Part shown: in pieces, positions 11,396 to 22,353 of the stretch
Position numbering within the stretch: position 1 is the first letter of the stretch
Layout: the number at the start of each line of letters is the position of its first letter
The notes under the pieces: generated by a model
Told to the model about the DNA's origin: nothing
Database searches by the model: none
What the model saw: only the letters and a program-made list of their open reading frames with translations
Assembly (NCBI GenBank): GCA_020081605.1
Contig: JAHREC010000049.1
Span: forward strand, 744,001 to 808,000
Reading direction: 5' to 3'
Length of the DNA: 64,000 bases
Source of the DNA: Albifimbria verrucaria
Lineage: Eukaryota > Ascomycota > Sordariomycetes > Hypocreales > Stachybotryaceae
Position numbers and translations under genes: made by a program

Positions 11396-14300
11396 ATGTC
11401 AGAACCTATTTTAACTACTGACGGTACCCCGGGACCAGCGGGCAAGGACCGACCTGCGAAACGCAAGCGGCAGCTATTGGAGGAAGCATCACCAGCGCCT
11501 TCAGATGCTGGGAGTGATGCATCATCAACCGAGAAGAAGAGTCGTGGAGAGGCAGAGGTTCCGGACCTAAACCCAGGACGAAACCTAACCTGAAAAACGA
11601 AGCCAGCGCGGTCGTGGAGTGTCTGATCGAATGGCCAGACCTGTTCAAGTCGCTGGAAAAGACACACCGAGCCCTGAACCTCGTATTCACGTTTTGCTGC
11701 ACCCGCAGGCATCTCATGACGACGTTCGATACAATAAAACCTACCGTGGAAACACATATCAAAAGACCTTTGTCCATAGAAGAGGTTGCTTCTATTGTCG
11801 CTCTTAGACCTAGTGGAATCCGCTTCGCTTATGTGGACGAGCTCATGCTACAACTAGATGCTCGTGGTGCGGAACGGGACGACACATTCAAAAGCTCTAA
11901 ATCAGCCTGGTCTCAAGCCCCAGCACACGATGCATCTGTGGGCGGATTTACGGGGAGTGAGAGCCTCGACGTCCATCACGAAAGAGAGAATGCAGGGAGC
12001 GGAGTCGAAGTGCTTTATTTTGAGTTCATCGACGGTGACCTGAAGCGTCAGGTAATAGACAAGAAGACGGGGAACCAACACGACCCAACCGTAAGCTGAG
12101 GGACGAAGAGCTGAAAATGCCCGTCTTCAGCCAGAAGCAGATGACGCAACTCATCGAGCGCCGAAATCAGAAGTTTTCAAACGCTGTCAGTACATTTCTG
12201 AATCAGTGCTTACAGGACAATGTCGACCCTTGCGAGACTCTCAAGGAGCAAACGAAGGCTTTCGTACCGCAGCCATGGGTTCCTGAGGACAACGCTGCGC
12301 ACCAGCCGCCGAGCAGCATCCCAGAGGCTATACCAAAGGAGCGCAAGCCGATACCAGAAATCGTACAGGAGATCAAGGATAGCCCCTGGTATACGGGTCA
12401 GATTGTACCTGATGGGCATCGAGTGTTTGAACAACAAGAGGCAGTTTATGGCGACTTGAATTTTTGCTCAGCCAGGATCTCGTGAATGCCTTGTACAACA
12501 CCAAAGGAATCACGCAATTTTATGCTCATCAGGCTGAGGCCCTCAACAGTCTACACGAAGGACACAATGTCGTGGTAGCGACATCCACTAGTTCGGGCAA
12601 GTCCTTGATTTACCAGCTCCCCGTTCTTCACGCGTTGGAACAGGACTACAATTCGAGAGCCATGTACATATTCCCCACGAAGGCGCTCGCCCAAGATCAG
12701 AAACGGAGTTTGAAGGAGGCACTGGCGTATATGCCAGGACTCGAGGATATAATGGTCGAGACGTTCGACGGTGACACGCCTATGAGCGAGCGGAACAGTA
12801 TCCGAGAAGAAGCGAGAATTATTTTTACTAACCCGGATATGCTTCACATTACCATTCTGCCGCAGGAAGAGAAATGGCGAAGCTTTTGAAAAATCTCAAA
12901 TTTGTGGTTGGTAAGTACAAGCCTTGAACCTTGGAAAGTGGTCTAGTCTGATGCTTGTTTTAGTTGATGAATTACATTACTACAATGGTCAGATGGGATC
13001 GCACATGGCATTTATCATGCGGAGGCTGAGGCGAGTTTGCGCGGCAGTGGGTAACCGCCGTGTCAAGTTTATTTCTTGCTCTGCCACAGTGGCCAACCCA
13101 AGAGAGCATTTCAAGACCATATTCGGTCTTGATAATGTCCAGCTTATAGACTATGACGGATCGCCCTCAGGCAGGAAGGAGTTTTTGTGTTGGAACACCC
13201 TTTCAAAGACCCTGGTGATCCAGCCAGTGGCCGAGGTAATGCAAAGCTTGAATGTGCCCGCCTCTTCTGCGCGCTCATGTTACGTGGCGTTCGCACCATT
13301 GCATTCTGCAGAGTACGTGCACAATGCGAACTCTTGGTCGCCGCGATCAAGCAGGAGCTTGAGACACTTGGGCGGCCTGAATGTGCAGGCCTTGTCACGG
13401 CGTACCGAGGGGGTACACTGCTCAGGATCGTCGACAGATCGAGACGGACATGTTCGAAGGAAAGCTTTTAGGCATTGTTGCAACTACTGCCCTGGAATTG
13501 GGCATAGATATTGGCACTCTCGACTGTGTGATGAGCTGGGGCTTCCCTTATACGATTGCGAATCTCCGACAGCAGAGTGGTCGTGCGGGCAGACGAAAAA
13601 AGACTCGCTTTCTATTCTTATTGGGGATTGTTTCGTCACTGATCAACACTATATGCAAAACCCAGATGAGCTCTTTACGAAGCCCAACTGCGAGCTGCAG
13701 GTGGATTTGGAGAACATGCTTGTCCGCGAGGGCCACATTCAATGTGCGGCACACGAGATGCCCATCCGACCGCAACAAGACGCGCAATATTTTGGTTCAG
13801 ACTTGCTCCAGATTTGCAAGGAACGGCTTACTAAAGATGATATGGGCTTCTATCATTGCCATGAACGCTTCCAGCCTGTGCCTTCGAGGTTTGTCGCTAT
13901 TCGTGATACTGAGGATGAGCACTTTGCCATCATAGATATAACCCAAGGCAGGAATGTGGTTCTTGAGGAACTGGAGGCTTCACGGGCAATTTTCACTCTC
14001 TACGATGGGGCCATTTTCCTGCACCAGGGTATCACTTACTTGGTGCGAGACTTCAGACCCGATAAGCACATGGCCAAGGTAGTGAAGGTCAAGGTCGACT
14101 GGACAACGCAGCAGCGTGGTTATAACGACGTTGACCCAACTGAAACGGAAGTCATTCGTAAAGTGGCTGGGTCTTCGACGCATGCCTACTACGGCTCCAT
14201 CAAGATCCAACAGGTTGTTTTTGGCTTCTTCAAATTAGATAGGAAGGGCCGGGTCTTGGATGCTGTGCAGGTAGACAACCCGCCGATTATCCGGTACAGC

Positions 14301-14945
14301 AAGGGCATGTGGTTGGATGTTCCGAAGGCTGCACTGGATATACTCCAGGATCGACGATTGCATGTAGCCGCTGCAATCCATGCTGCCGAGCATGCCATCA
14401 TGAGCTTGCTACCGACGTTTGTTATCAGTATGCCTGGAGATGTGCGCACAGAGTGTAAGGTGGCACTTAAGGAATTCGCAAAAACAGAGACGCAGAGGAA
14501 GCGACCAGCACGCTTGACCTTCTACGATGCGAAGGGCGGTGCTGGTGGCTCTGGTATTAGTACCAAAGCGTTCGACCACGTCGACCGGCTCCTTGTTACT
14601 GCGCTACAGAGAGTGGAGGGTTGCCATTGCCAGCGCGGGTGTGTGGAGTGCGTCGCGTCAGAGTTCTGCAAGCAGGCCAACGAGGTGATGAGCAAAGCTG
14701 GGTGTCGCGTGGTGTTACGCAGCTTGCTGAACCTGGAGATTGATGTGGAGGGTTTGCCTATGGGACCTGAGGATTTCAGCCCGGCAGGGATTGAAACGGT
14801 GGTAGTGGCACAGCCGGTTCCGCTGAAGGGTGGGCAAGCAGTGAGCCTCCAGGCTGGTGCAGTAAAACAAGAGCCCGACGAGGAGGCCAAGATGGGAGGG
14901 TTCGATCAATGGTTGGGAGGTGGAGATGCAAATACCCTCTCTTAG
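11396..14945 (+). CDS. HRQ1: RecQ4-type ATP-dependent DNA helicase Hrq1
   Basis: Exons are 11396-12910 and 12964-14945. Seven bases are missing: within 11569-11574 (A/C), C 12084-12086, T 12461-12465, T 12884-12887, C 13198-13200, G 13409-13413 and A 13606-13611. Restored, the protein is 1167 aa. It is a superfamily 2 helicase: Walker A (TSTSSGKS, about 398), motif II DELH with HYYNG (about 508), SCSATVANP (motif III), and motif VI QQSGRAGRR (about 709). The C-terminus carries the DUF1998 domain with a four-Cys cluster (CHCQRGCVEC, about 1060-1078), a hallmark of the Hrq1/MrfA group. Family members unwind 3'-5' and act in crosslink repair and telomere maintenance. The helicase core is broken into four frames in the raw sequence, but every motif survives, arguing against a pseudogene. 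Confidence 0.9.
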
Positions 14946-16096
14946 CATAGATATTCAGCGTCATGGATCTTGTTCACATTCCTGCACAATCCTTTGGATC
15001 TTGAGGCTTTGTGCCATCTCTTTCGAGCCTACGGGCTCGTCTGACATCAGAAAGAGATACCCATGCCATTGGTGCTCGGGGATTGGACACTGGTCATAGT
15101 CACTGTAAGTTACTAGTGGAAGACACCACCAATTGTTTGACCAGGGCTCATTGGCTTAGTACTGGATGTGGCTTGTGTCGAGATCTCAACCGGCCATCAT
15201 TGTTGATGAGATGGAACAAAGAATGACAATAACAATTACAGCTCGGATGACAGAAGAGGCGATGGGCTTGGGCAAGCGTACGGGTCCTGGTCGGTGAAAC
15301 CACATAGAGGTAAGCGGCACGGCACAGCACAGCAGCAGTGGATTGCCAGCGCAGCAAGGGCCGTCACAGTGGGAAATGACTGCGCGTATGCATCGTGACG
15401 ATGGCCACCCTGCCCAGTTCCCTGTTTCTGTGACATCCACCCCACATAGACTAGGGTCTGTGCCAAGGCCAGAGCCAAGATGCCGGCAGAGCGGCACGAT
15501 CCATGAAACAAGCTTTTTGCGGCGGAGGGCTCCTCATGGCATGTTATTCTTGATTCACTGGTGGACGTTGGCAAGCTAGTCGCCGACGACATCATTGGGT
15601 TTGGTTTATGCTTGTTTCTCAGGGGTCCAGGGATGGTTGGGTTGCCTCCGCGTCAATGTTTAATTGCGTTACCCGCTCAGATACACAGGCAAATCCCGAT
15701 CAGGGCGTTGGAAAGCTATGTCTCTCCGTGTTGATCTTTTCCCAGCGGTATGATTCAGAACTTATATGACTAGTTGGCTTGTATACAGGTATCCCGTGCG
15801 AGGCCTTGCGAGTGTTCAACCAATTGCCGACTTCTTTCATTGACACCAGCTGTAAAGACGGAGGCCATTTGCGCGCAGCCAGGATCAAACACGCAGGTGG
15901 GACAGGAATAATTGGTTCCAGAACAAGGGTGGCTTTGGCGTTGACTTAGCACAACTGCTTGTCCTGCCTCTGGTCATCCTTTATCATACCCTTGGTCCCG
16001 TCTTATGAAACTGGCGGACCCGGGGCTCGCAATTACCACCTTCGTATCACTAAAACCCCAGCGCTCCCAGACGAGGACACCTCCGATTCCACAACA
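14946..16096. other. Intergenic region between HRQ1 and the exchanger gene
   Basis: No supported gene. Open frames up to about 120 codons exist on the minus strand near 15236-15595 but have no domain, intron structure or family resemblance. The last 150 bases are probably the exchanger 5' leader. Confidence 0.55.
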
Positions 16097-17702
16097 ATGA
16101 TGGAACGACACTCGCCTTCGAGATCGCCCTACGCTTCATCCAGCCCCCATTCCCAGCGCCGCCGTGACGAACGTCGGGCCTCGCGCGACCGCAGAGAGCC
16201 TTCGTCGCTGCCGCCGCCCACGACTTACAACGAGTATAAGCGCAGCCGACAGGAAAACGAGAAGATGGCGTCCGCGGCGGGCGTCAAGATCAAGCCCGCG
16301 GGTGAGAGTGGTCGGCGAGGCATCCACCCGTGGCAGTTCCTGAGGATTGCCTTTCGCTCGTCGTGCAGGGCAAGTTTGCTTTGTAACATCTTGTGGCCGA
16401 TTGTCCCCGCTGCTTTGGCGGTGAGGTGTAAGCTGTGATGACCCTGCCCCGTGCTTGCTATGTGCTGGGCGCGGTGTCGGTGTGGAGGGCGAGAAGCTGA
16501 TTCTTATGCTTTCTAGATACGATGGAGGAACGACATACCCTCATATTCACTCTCTCATACATCGCCATGGTGCCTTGCGCCAATCTCATTGGCTTTGCAG
16601 GCCAAGAGCTCGCGAGAAAACTGCCACACGTTGCCGGTGTCCTGACCGAGATCACGTTCGTCATATATCCTTGAAACCCCTTGGCATGTTCTCCTTGTTA
16701 ACATCCGGGTGCTACTAGTTGCGGATCCATCGTCGAAATCATCCTTTTCATGGTGCTCCTATCAAAAGACCAGTTCTACGTCGTCAAAGCCGCTATCCTC
16801 GGTTCCGTGCTCGCCACGATGCTGCTGTGTCTCGGATTCGTCTTCTTCGTCGGCGGCATGCACCGAGACGAGCAGACCTTCAGTGACGCTATTAGTGAAG
16901 CGGGCAGCGGCCTTCTCCTTACTGCGTATGGGAGCCATATCACACATTTCGTCTTTGAAATTGCCAACTAACACCAATCTATAGTGGCGTCGTCTTGGCT
17001 GTCCCGACCATTTTCGAACACGGCATGAACCCTGGTGAGCTCAGCGAGGAGCAGAACAACGAGCGAACGCTGCAGATTTCTCGTATCATCTCCATTCTCA
17101 TGATTCTGGCCTACTTTGTCTACGTGCTCTTCCAGACACGCACCCACCACGGTATCTACGACGCCATCTTCGAGGCCGACGAGCACCGTGACCGCGACAA
17201 GGCCAAGGACATGGCCAAGGCAAAGTTCACCATGACCGAGTGCGTCATCGCCCTGGCTGTGGGTATCGCCCTTGTTACTGTCATCGCCATCAACCTGGTG
17301 TTGCAGATCGAGCACATCATCGAGTACTCCAACGTGTCGGACCCGTTCATGGGCCTCATTCTCGTGCCCCTCGTCGAGAAGTTTGCCGAGCACATCACCG
17401 CCATCGACGAGGCGTGGGACAACCAGATGAACTTTGCACTGTCCGCCGTGCTCGGCTCCACACTCCAGACGGCCCTGTTCAACGCGCCGCTGACTGTTAT
17501 CGTCGGCTGGGGACTGGGCAAGCACATGGACCTGAATTTTGACGTCTTCAACCTGGTAATGCTTGTTTTGTCAATCCTTACGGTCGGTCGGTTCTTGCAA
17601 GACCAGAAGAGCAACTACCTCGAAGGGTTTTTGCTGATTATACTCTACATTGCCATTGCCGTGTCGGCATGGTACTTCCCTAACCCTCAGTCTCATCACT
17701 AA
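16097..17702 (+). CDS. Vacuolar Ca2+/H+ exchanger (CAX family, Vcx1 type)
   Basis: Exons are 16097-16427, 16517-16655, 16719-16925 and 16985-17702; joined they give 464 aa with no frame correction, the only complete gene here without a missing base. An Arg/Ser-rich cytosolic N-terminus (about 95 residues) is followed by some eleven hydrophobic segments. The two alpha repeats are visible: GSIVEIILF (about 158) and GLILVPLVEKFAEH plus SAVLGSTLQTALFNAPL (about 347-380). The Glu residues in these repeats are the cation-binding positions of the family. A charged loop (EADEHRDRDKAKD) separates the halves. It moves cytosolic Ca2+ into the vacuole in exchange for protons. The donor at 16656 (GTTCGT) is inferred from the frame. 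It converges with niaD. Confidence 0.9.
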
Positions 17703-18025
17703 GACGATGATGCTACTAGGACGCACTCGGTGCGTCATGCTATACGCACGAACCCAATGTAGGAGGGTGTAAGCTTGCTTTGTTTTGCACATAGCGTTGG
17801 TGCGTCGCATGTTTACGAAGAATGTCAATACCCAATCATAGGTTCTTTGATTCGGCTCAGGGAAAACTCAGCAGGCGCTCGTAATGATGTTCATGTATCT
17901 TATATATATCTACTAAGATCAATGATAAAAGAAATATCCGTTATACTCGTACGAAAACTCGATGCTTGCTCCAACCCTCTAGCCAGAGAGCCCTGTCCTT
18001 AAACGCCTATCCATATCCAATACAA
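17703..18025. other. Convergent 3' ends of the exchanger and niaD
   Basis: Short AT-richer spacer between two tail-to-tail genes, so it should hold both polyadenylation regions. No gene is seen. Confidence 0.6.
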
Positions 18026-20752
18026 TCAGAAAAACAGCAGGTCCTCATCTTTCCAGCCCATGCCATAAAATATCGTGCGTACACTGCTCTCCATAGTCTC
18101 CGGCCCACAAATCAACACCAGGTCATCTCCCCAGTCTCCTTGCAAGGCCCAACTTCCGCCTTGAACAAAGTCTCATCCAAGCGACCCCTTCTGCCAGTCC
18201 AAGACGGGCTGGCTCGTGTCAGTGTGTGGACTAGCTGACAGCGCTGTGGATCCAGAGCGGTCAGATCATTCAGTTCCTGTCTGCAGAGGATGTCCTCCTC
18301 AGTGCGGTTACCGTCCAACAGCAGACATTTGGTCTCGTCCTGACGATCTGTCATGACGGCACGGAGGACTTGGAAAATGGGCGTGACACCGGAGCCGCCG
18401 CAGATCATGATGAAGCGCTTGACCTTGCGCTCCTTGCCTGAAATACTGCAGATACCTTTACCAAGGTACTCGAACTTGCCTACCGGGCCCTTGAAGTCGA
18501 CAAAGTGACCCAACGGGATCGCGTTGAGCGCCTGCGTCATCTTTCCTCCTGGGCGGTCGGCAGCGTCAAAGTAGATCTTGATGAGCACATTGAGTCTGCC
18601 CTTATCGGTGACTTCAGACATCGGTGTGTATGCTCGGATAATGGCCTCTCGCGTTGCAGGTTCGCGGAGACGCATCATCAGGTGCTGTCCGGTTGGTAGA
18701 CCAATAGCTTGGTCATCATGGTCGAGTTTAAATGTGAAGAGCTTCGTGTCGTGTGATAGGGTGGTACGCTTCTCAAGGATAGCCTTAGTCCATACCTTGG
18801 GCTGCAGGAAAACGGCCCGTGTAGGATCGCTCTCGGTAGACTCATCGCCACCAGCTAATGCTGCAGCAGCATCGTCATCTAGCGTTCCAATGTGATAGTC
18901 TACCATCATTGACTTGGCATTCTCGCTGTCTGTGTGGGTTATCAGCATGTGTGTACAGTCATGTTATACAACCAGGAGGCACTTACGAATGCTCATGAAC
19001 TCTTCTGTCGCATCTTGGCCTGCCGCGTTAATGATTGACGTGGCACCGCCTGGATGCCCTTCGAGGTAGGGTGTCCCATCGTAGACCTCCTTGTTGACCA
19101 CAAACCAAGGCTCAGTCTCTCCATTGTGCGCTCGCAGCTCTTCGATGGTAATTTTCCGGTTCACCTTAGGATTGGTCATGCAAACCTCCTTTACTTGCTC
19201 CTGTTGCGTGGTTTCTTCTTCTTGCCCAGCAACTTTCTCCCCCAGAAGCCATTGGTCAAGTTTCCACCGGCTTTCTTGACTCGCTCCATCCAGCCACCAG
19301 GCATCAAGGCCGGGAGCGTGGGATGCTCGAATCTCAACGAATGGGCCTCCTTGTGGATAACCACACGGAACCATGGGTTGTTCATCATACCCAGAACACT
19401 CCAGTACATGTCACGGGGTTGAACCATCATTCCCTCATCCATGGCACGGATGAGAATGTCATCGGCATCTTTGAGTTCATCGATAGCGATGTCAAGGTCC
19501 CAGAAACACCAACAGAAAGATGCCTCTCGCCACCACATGTCTACTCGACCACCGTAGAGCATCTCGCCTTCTGGCGCAAGACGGTAATCATCTTCCGGGT
19601 ATGTGATGTTTGCTAATCGCCAAGTCTTGCCTTGATCAAGGGTAACCTCGACACGGGTGATGCGTTTACCACCACCGCCGTAGGCATAACCACGGACGTT
19701 GTATGATGTAGGGCCATTGACCAATGGAACCACCTCGTCATGGGCAGGATAGCAGGTTGCACTATTCACATTGAGATCGTAGATGGCATAATTCTCATCC
19801 TTCCAGGTTTTAGGGATGTTGCCACTCTCCTCGGGGCTGATCATAGTCGGCAAGACTCTGTTATCGTAAATGTGATACCAGTTGTCACTGGGCTCAGCCG
19901 TAACGATAATCCTCTTGAGCCACTTGACGCTTCGTCCGCCAATCTGGCCTGGTATTATAATGCGTACAGGCTTGCCATGGTCTGGATGGAGGACTTCGCC
20001 GTTCATCTTGTGCGCCACCATGACACCTCTGTTGGGATCCAAACACCAGTTCAGCTTGATGGAAGTACCGTAGTATCCATTTGGAAGCTTGTCTGCTCCC
20101 TCGAAGCAGACATATCTTGCTCCACGCTTTGGCTTTGCGGCAGCAAGCAGATCTCCGATAGGGACTCCTGTCCACAGAGCTGTGGACAAACCAGCTGCGC
20201 CCCAAGAGAAGCCCTTAGACTTCCGGACCATGTTTTGTTCCTTTCGACGATTGCCGGCACATACGAGGGTGACCGGGTAGGTTGCTTGTTCATAGTTGTT
20301 GATGAGGTCTCTCACGCTCATCTGGATGGGGTGTTCAACAAGACCTTCGACAGTGAACTCCCAATCATAAATGTCATCGTCCTCGCACTTTGGTACAGCG
20401 CCATGGTTGCGGACATAGTGGAGATCCTCACTTGTGAGAAAGCCTTCGTCGTAAAGGTCGCTCAGTGGAGCTTCAACATTGAAAGGGTGGACGCCAGTTA
20501 GGCGAATGAGACGGGGTCTCGAGGGACGTGGCTATCAGGGGTCTTCAGGTCTTCTTGCAGAACCTTTTTCAGGCTTGAAGTAGGTGGTAGGGGATATAGG
20601 CTGGACTTTCTGGGTTCTAGCTGAGATAAGGATTGTCCTTGGCTAACGTCGGAGAGGTTGATAAGACTGCCAGCCCTCGACGGCTTAGCTGTCGGAGGAG
20701 GACTGGGAGGGAACTGAACAGCCTGTGGTAAGGTATTGGAAAGGACCTCCAT
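18026..20752 (-). CDS. niaD: Nitrate reductase [NAD(P)H]
   Basis: Exons on the minus strand are 20752-18987 and 18929-18026. Missing bases fall at G 20513-20516, C 19239-19243 and within 18141-18150; restored, the enzyme is 890 aa. It reduces nitrate to nitrite in the cytosol. Domains in order: a variable N-terminus; the molybdopterin domain with the Mo-ligand Cys (TLVCAGNRR, about 164) and IIPGQIGGRSVKW; the dimer domain; cytochrome b5 with heme ligand HPGG (about 566); and the FAD domain (RAYTP, about 686) and NAD(P)H domain (CGGSGVTP, about 765; ICGPE near the end). The second heme His codon is split C|AC by the single intron, read as IHSENAK. Upstream lie a NIT4/NirA palindrome and six GATAAG sites. 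No nitrite reductase or nitrate transporter gene is in the window. Confidence 0.96.
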
Positions 20753-20958
20753 TGTGATTGATGTGGTGGAGAGAAAAGGAAAGGAAATGGCAAGACGCTG
20801 GGAAACTATGAAGAGAACACACAGGAGGCACAATTGAGGACACCAGCACGAAAATGTGTAAACGGGGCATGGTCTATCTAACACGACTTACACCGGAGAT
20901 GCTAGAACGGCGGCTGGCTGGAGATGCACGGCCTCGTCCCATCCACCTCCGGGAGCCC

Positions 20959-21455
20959 GATAAGCCGGGTGAAACGATCCATTCAGACATGACGGGCAGT
21001 GGCGAGGAGATGCAAAAACCACTGGAGTGGGCGCGTGGGAGGCACCATGATGTCCGCGGAGGGAGCCTTATCAGGGGCAGAAGTGGCAGCTGGCGGCGCT
21101 AGCGAATCATGGCGCCAGATAAGCAGCGATACGGAGATAAGGCTATCTGACAGCGGAAATGCGCGAACCAGGCCCTGTGGGTGCGCGATCGTCAAAGCGG
21201 ATAAGCGGCAATTGTTGTTGCTATGCTCTGATTCCAGATCCAGAGCATACATAGTAGCACGGACGGGCGAGCGGGCCAAACGGAGATGGCTTCAAGGTTT
21301 GAGGCCGATGGTGATCTTAGTCATGGGGTTCGATCCCAAAGAATGGGGTTGCAAAGAGTTCACGTCGCCCCATCTGTGACGAGGCCGAGGTGGATGGGGA
21401 CGAGCCAGCATATGACGGCATTTTAAGGAAGAGAAGGGCATCGAGAAAAGATAAG
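20959..21455. promoter_or_regulatory. Cluster of six GATAAG sites upstream of niaD (AreA/NIT2 type)
   Basis: GATAAG occurs at 20959-20964, 21118-21123, 21136-21141, 21200-21205 and 21450-21455, and as CTTATC at 21067-21072. Global nitrogen GATA factors (AreA, NIT2) bind HGATAR and prefer closely spaced pairs, as at 21118 and 21136. The spacing and position before niaD fit nitrogen derepression. The sites are seen; binding is inferred. Confidence 0.75.
21053..21061. promoter_or_regulatory. NIT4/NirA binding palindrome upstream of niaD
   Basis: TCCGCGGA at 21053-21060 is the NIT4 palindrome known from Neurospora. On the other strand CTCCGCGG (21054-21061) fits the NirA consensus CTCCGHGG. It lies about 300 bases before the niaD start codon, between GATA sites, the arrangement expected for nitrate-specific induction. 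Confidence 0.75.
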
Positions 21456-22353
21456 GCGCTTGGCAGGGACTCCTTCTGGGCCATGGCGGAGATTTCCCGG
21501 AGATGGACGAACACGCCGGACAAGACATCGTCACGTCTGCATCGTGGACAGCTGAAACGAGAGAAGCCCTTTTCGGATTCGGAGGATACGTGCTGATGTT
21601 GAATGCAGCAAACGCCTATACGTGTGTTGAGGCAAACGACAACATGGTGAGTGCCAGCCAGAAGGACATTGGACTTCCAATGGCCTTTTGTATATGGTGA
21701 GATTGAACCAAGGACAAGTATTTCCAAGTGATTCTCTGCCGCAATGAAGGAGATATCAGAACTCTTTGTTTCACTCTCATTGCTTCATATCGTGCGTGAT
21801 GGTGATGGTTGACAGGAACATTGCTGCTTCCTCGCCATCTCGTCTGTTCTGTGGATAGGCAAGGTAAGTACTGAAAGGTGGGAAGCAGCTTAGGACTTTG
21901 GTCCAGCATCGCGTCATGGCAGAATATCCTGCTTATGTAATATCTTACCTGAGAAGTCGAGGCAACCTCAATGGTCGCTAGCCCGCTGCGGCTTAGCGTC
22001 AGATTTGACGGGCGCAGCCCGGGCAGGCGGTCGGGGCGATTCAACCACAAGACTCGGTCAAAGAGATATTCCATGCATACAGGCGTCGGCGCCGTATCCA
22101 TCTGCAACACCACAGAACATCCGGCCTTTTATATGCAACGCCGTCACTCCTCCGGCGCATCGCTGACCTCTGTCCTGCCGTCCGCCTCGCTCCTTTGTGC
22201 TCTGCTCGCCTCCACGCACCGATGCCGGCTCATTTAGCCCAACCACGAAGCCATTTCCTGGGGTGGTGCATCCCTTAGCAGACCAGGTCCTCCCGAATGT
22301 AGTGACACCCCGAGCCTTACAAGAGCCCATACAAACACCATTTGCCGACCGCA

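Larger units (their letters stand above)
20753..22353. other. Divergent promoter region between niaD and UPF2
   Basis: No supported gene. The niaD-proximal 700 bases hold the nitrogen-control sites listed separately; the UPF2-proximal part shows no motif I can name. Confidence 0.7.

Noticed and set aside
15236..15595. Possible 119-codon gene (minus strand)
   Set aside because: No recognisable motif, introns or upstream signals.
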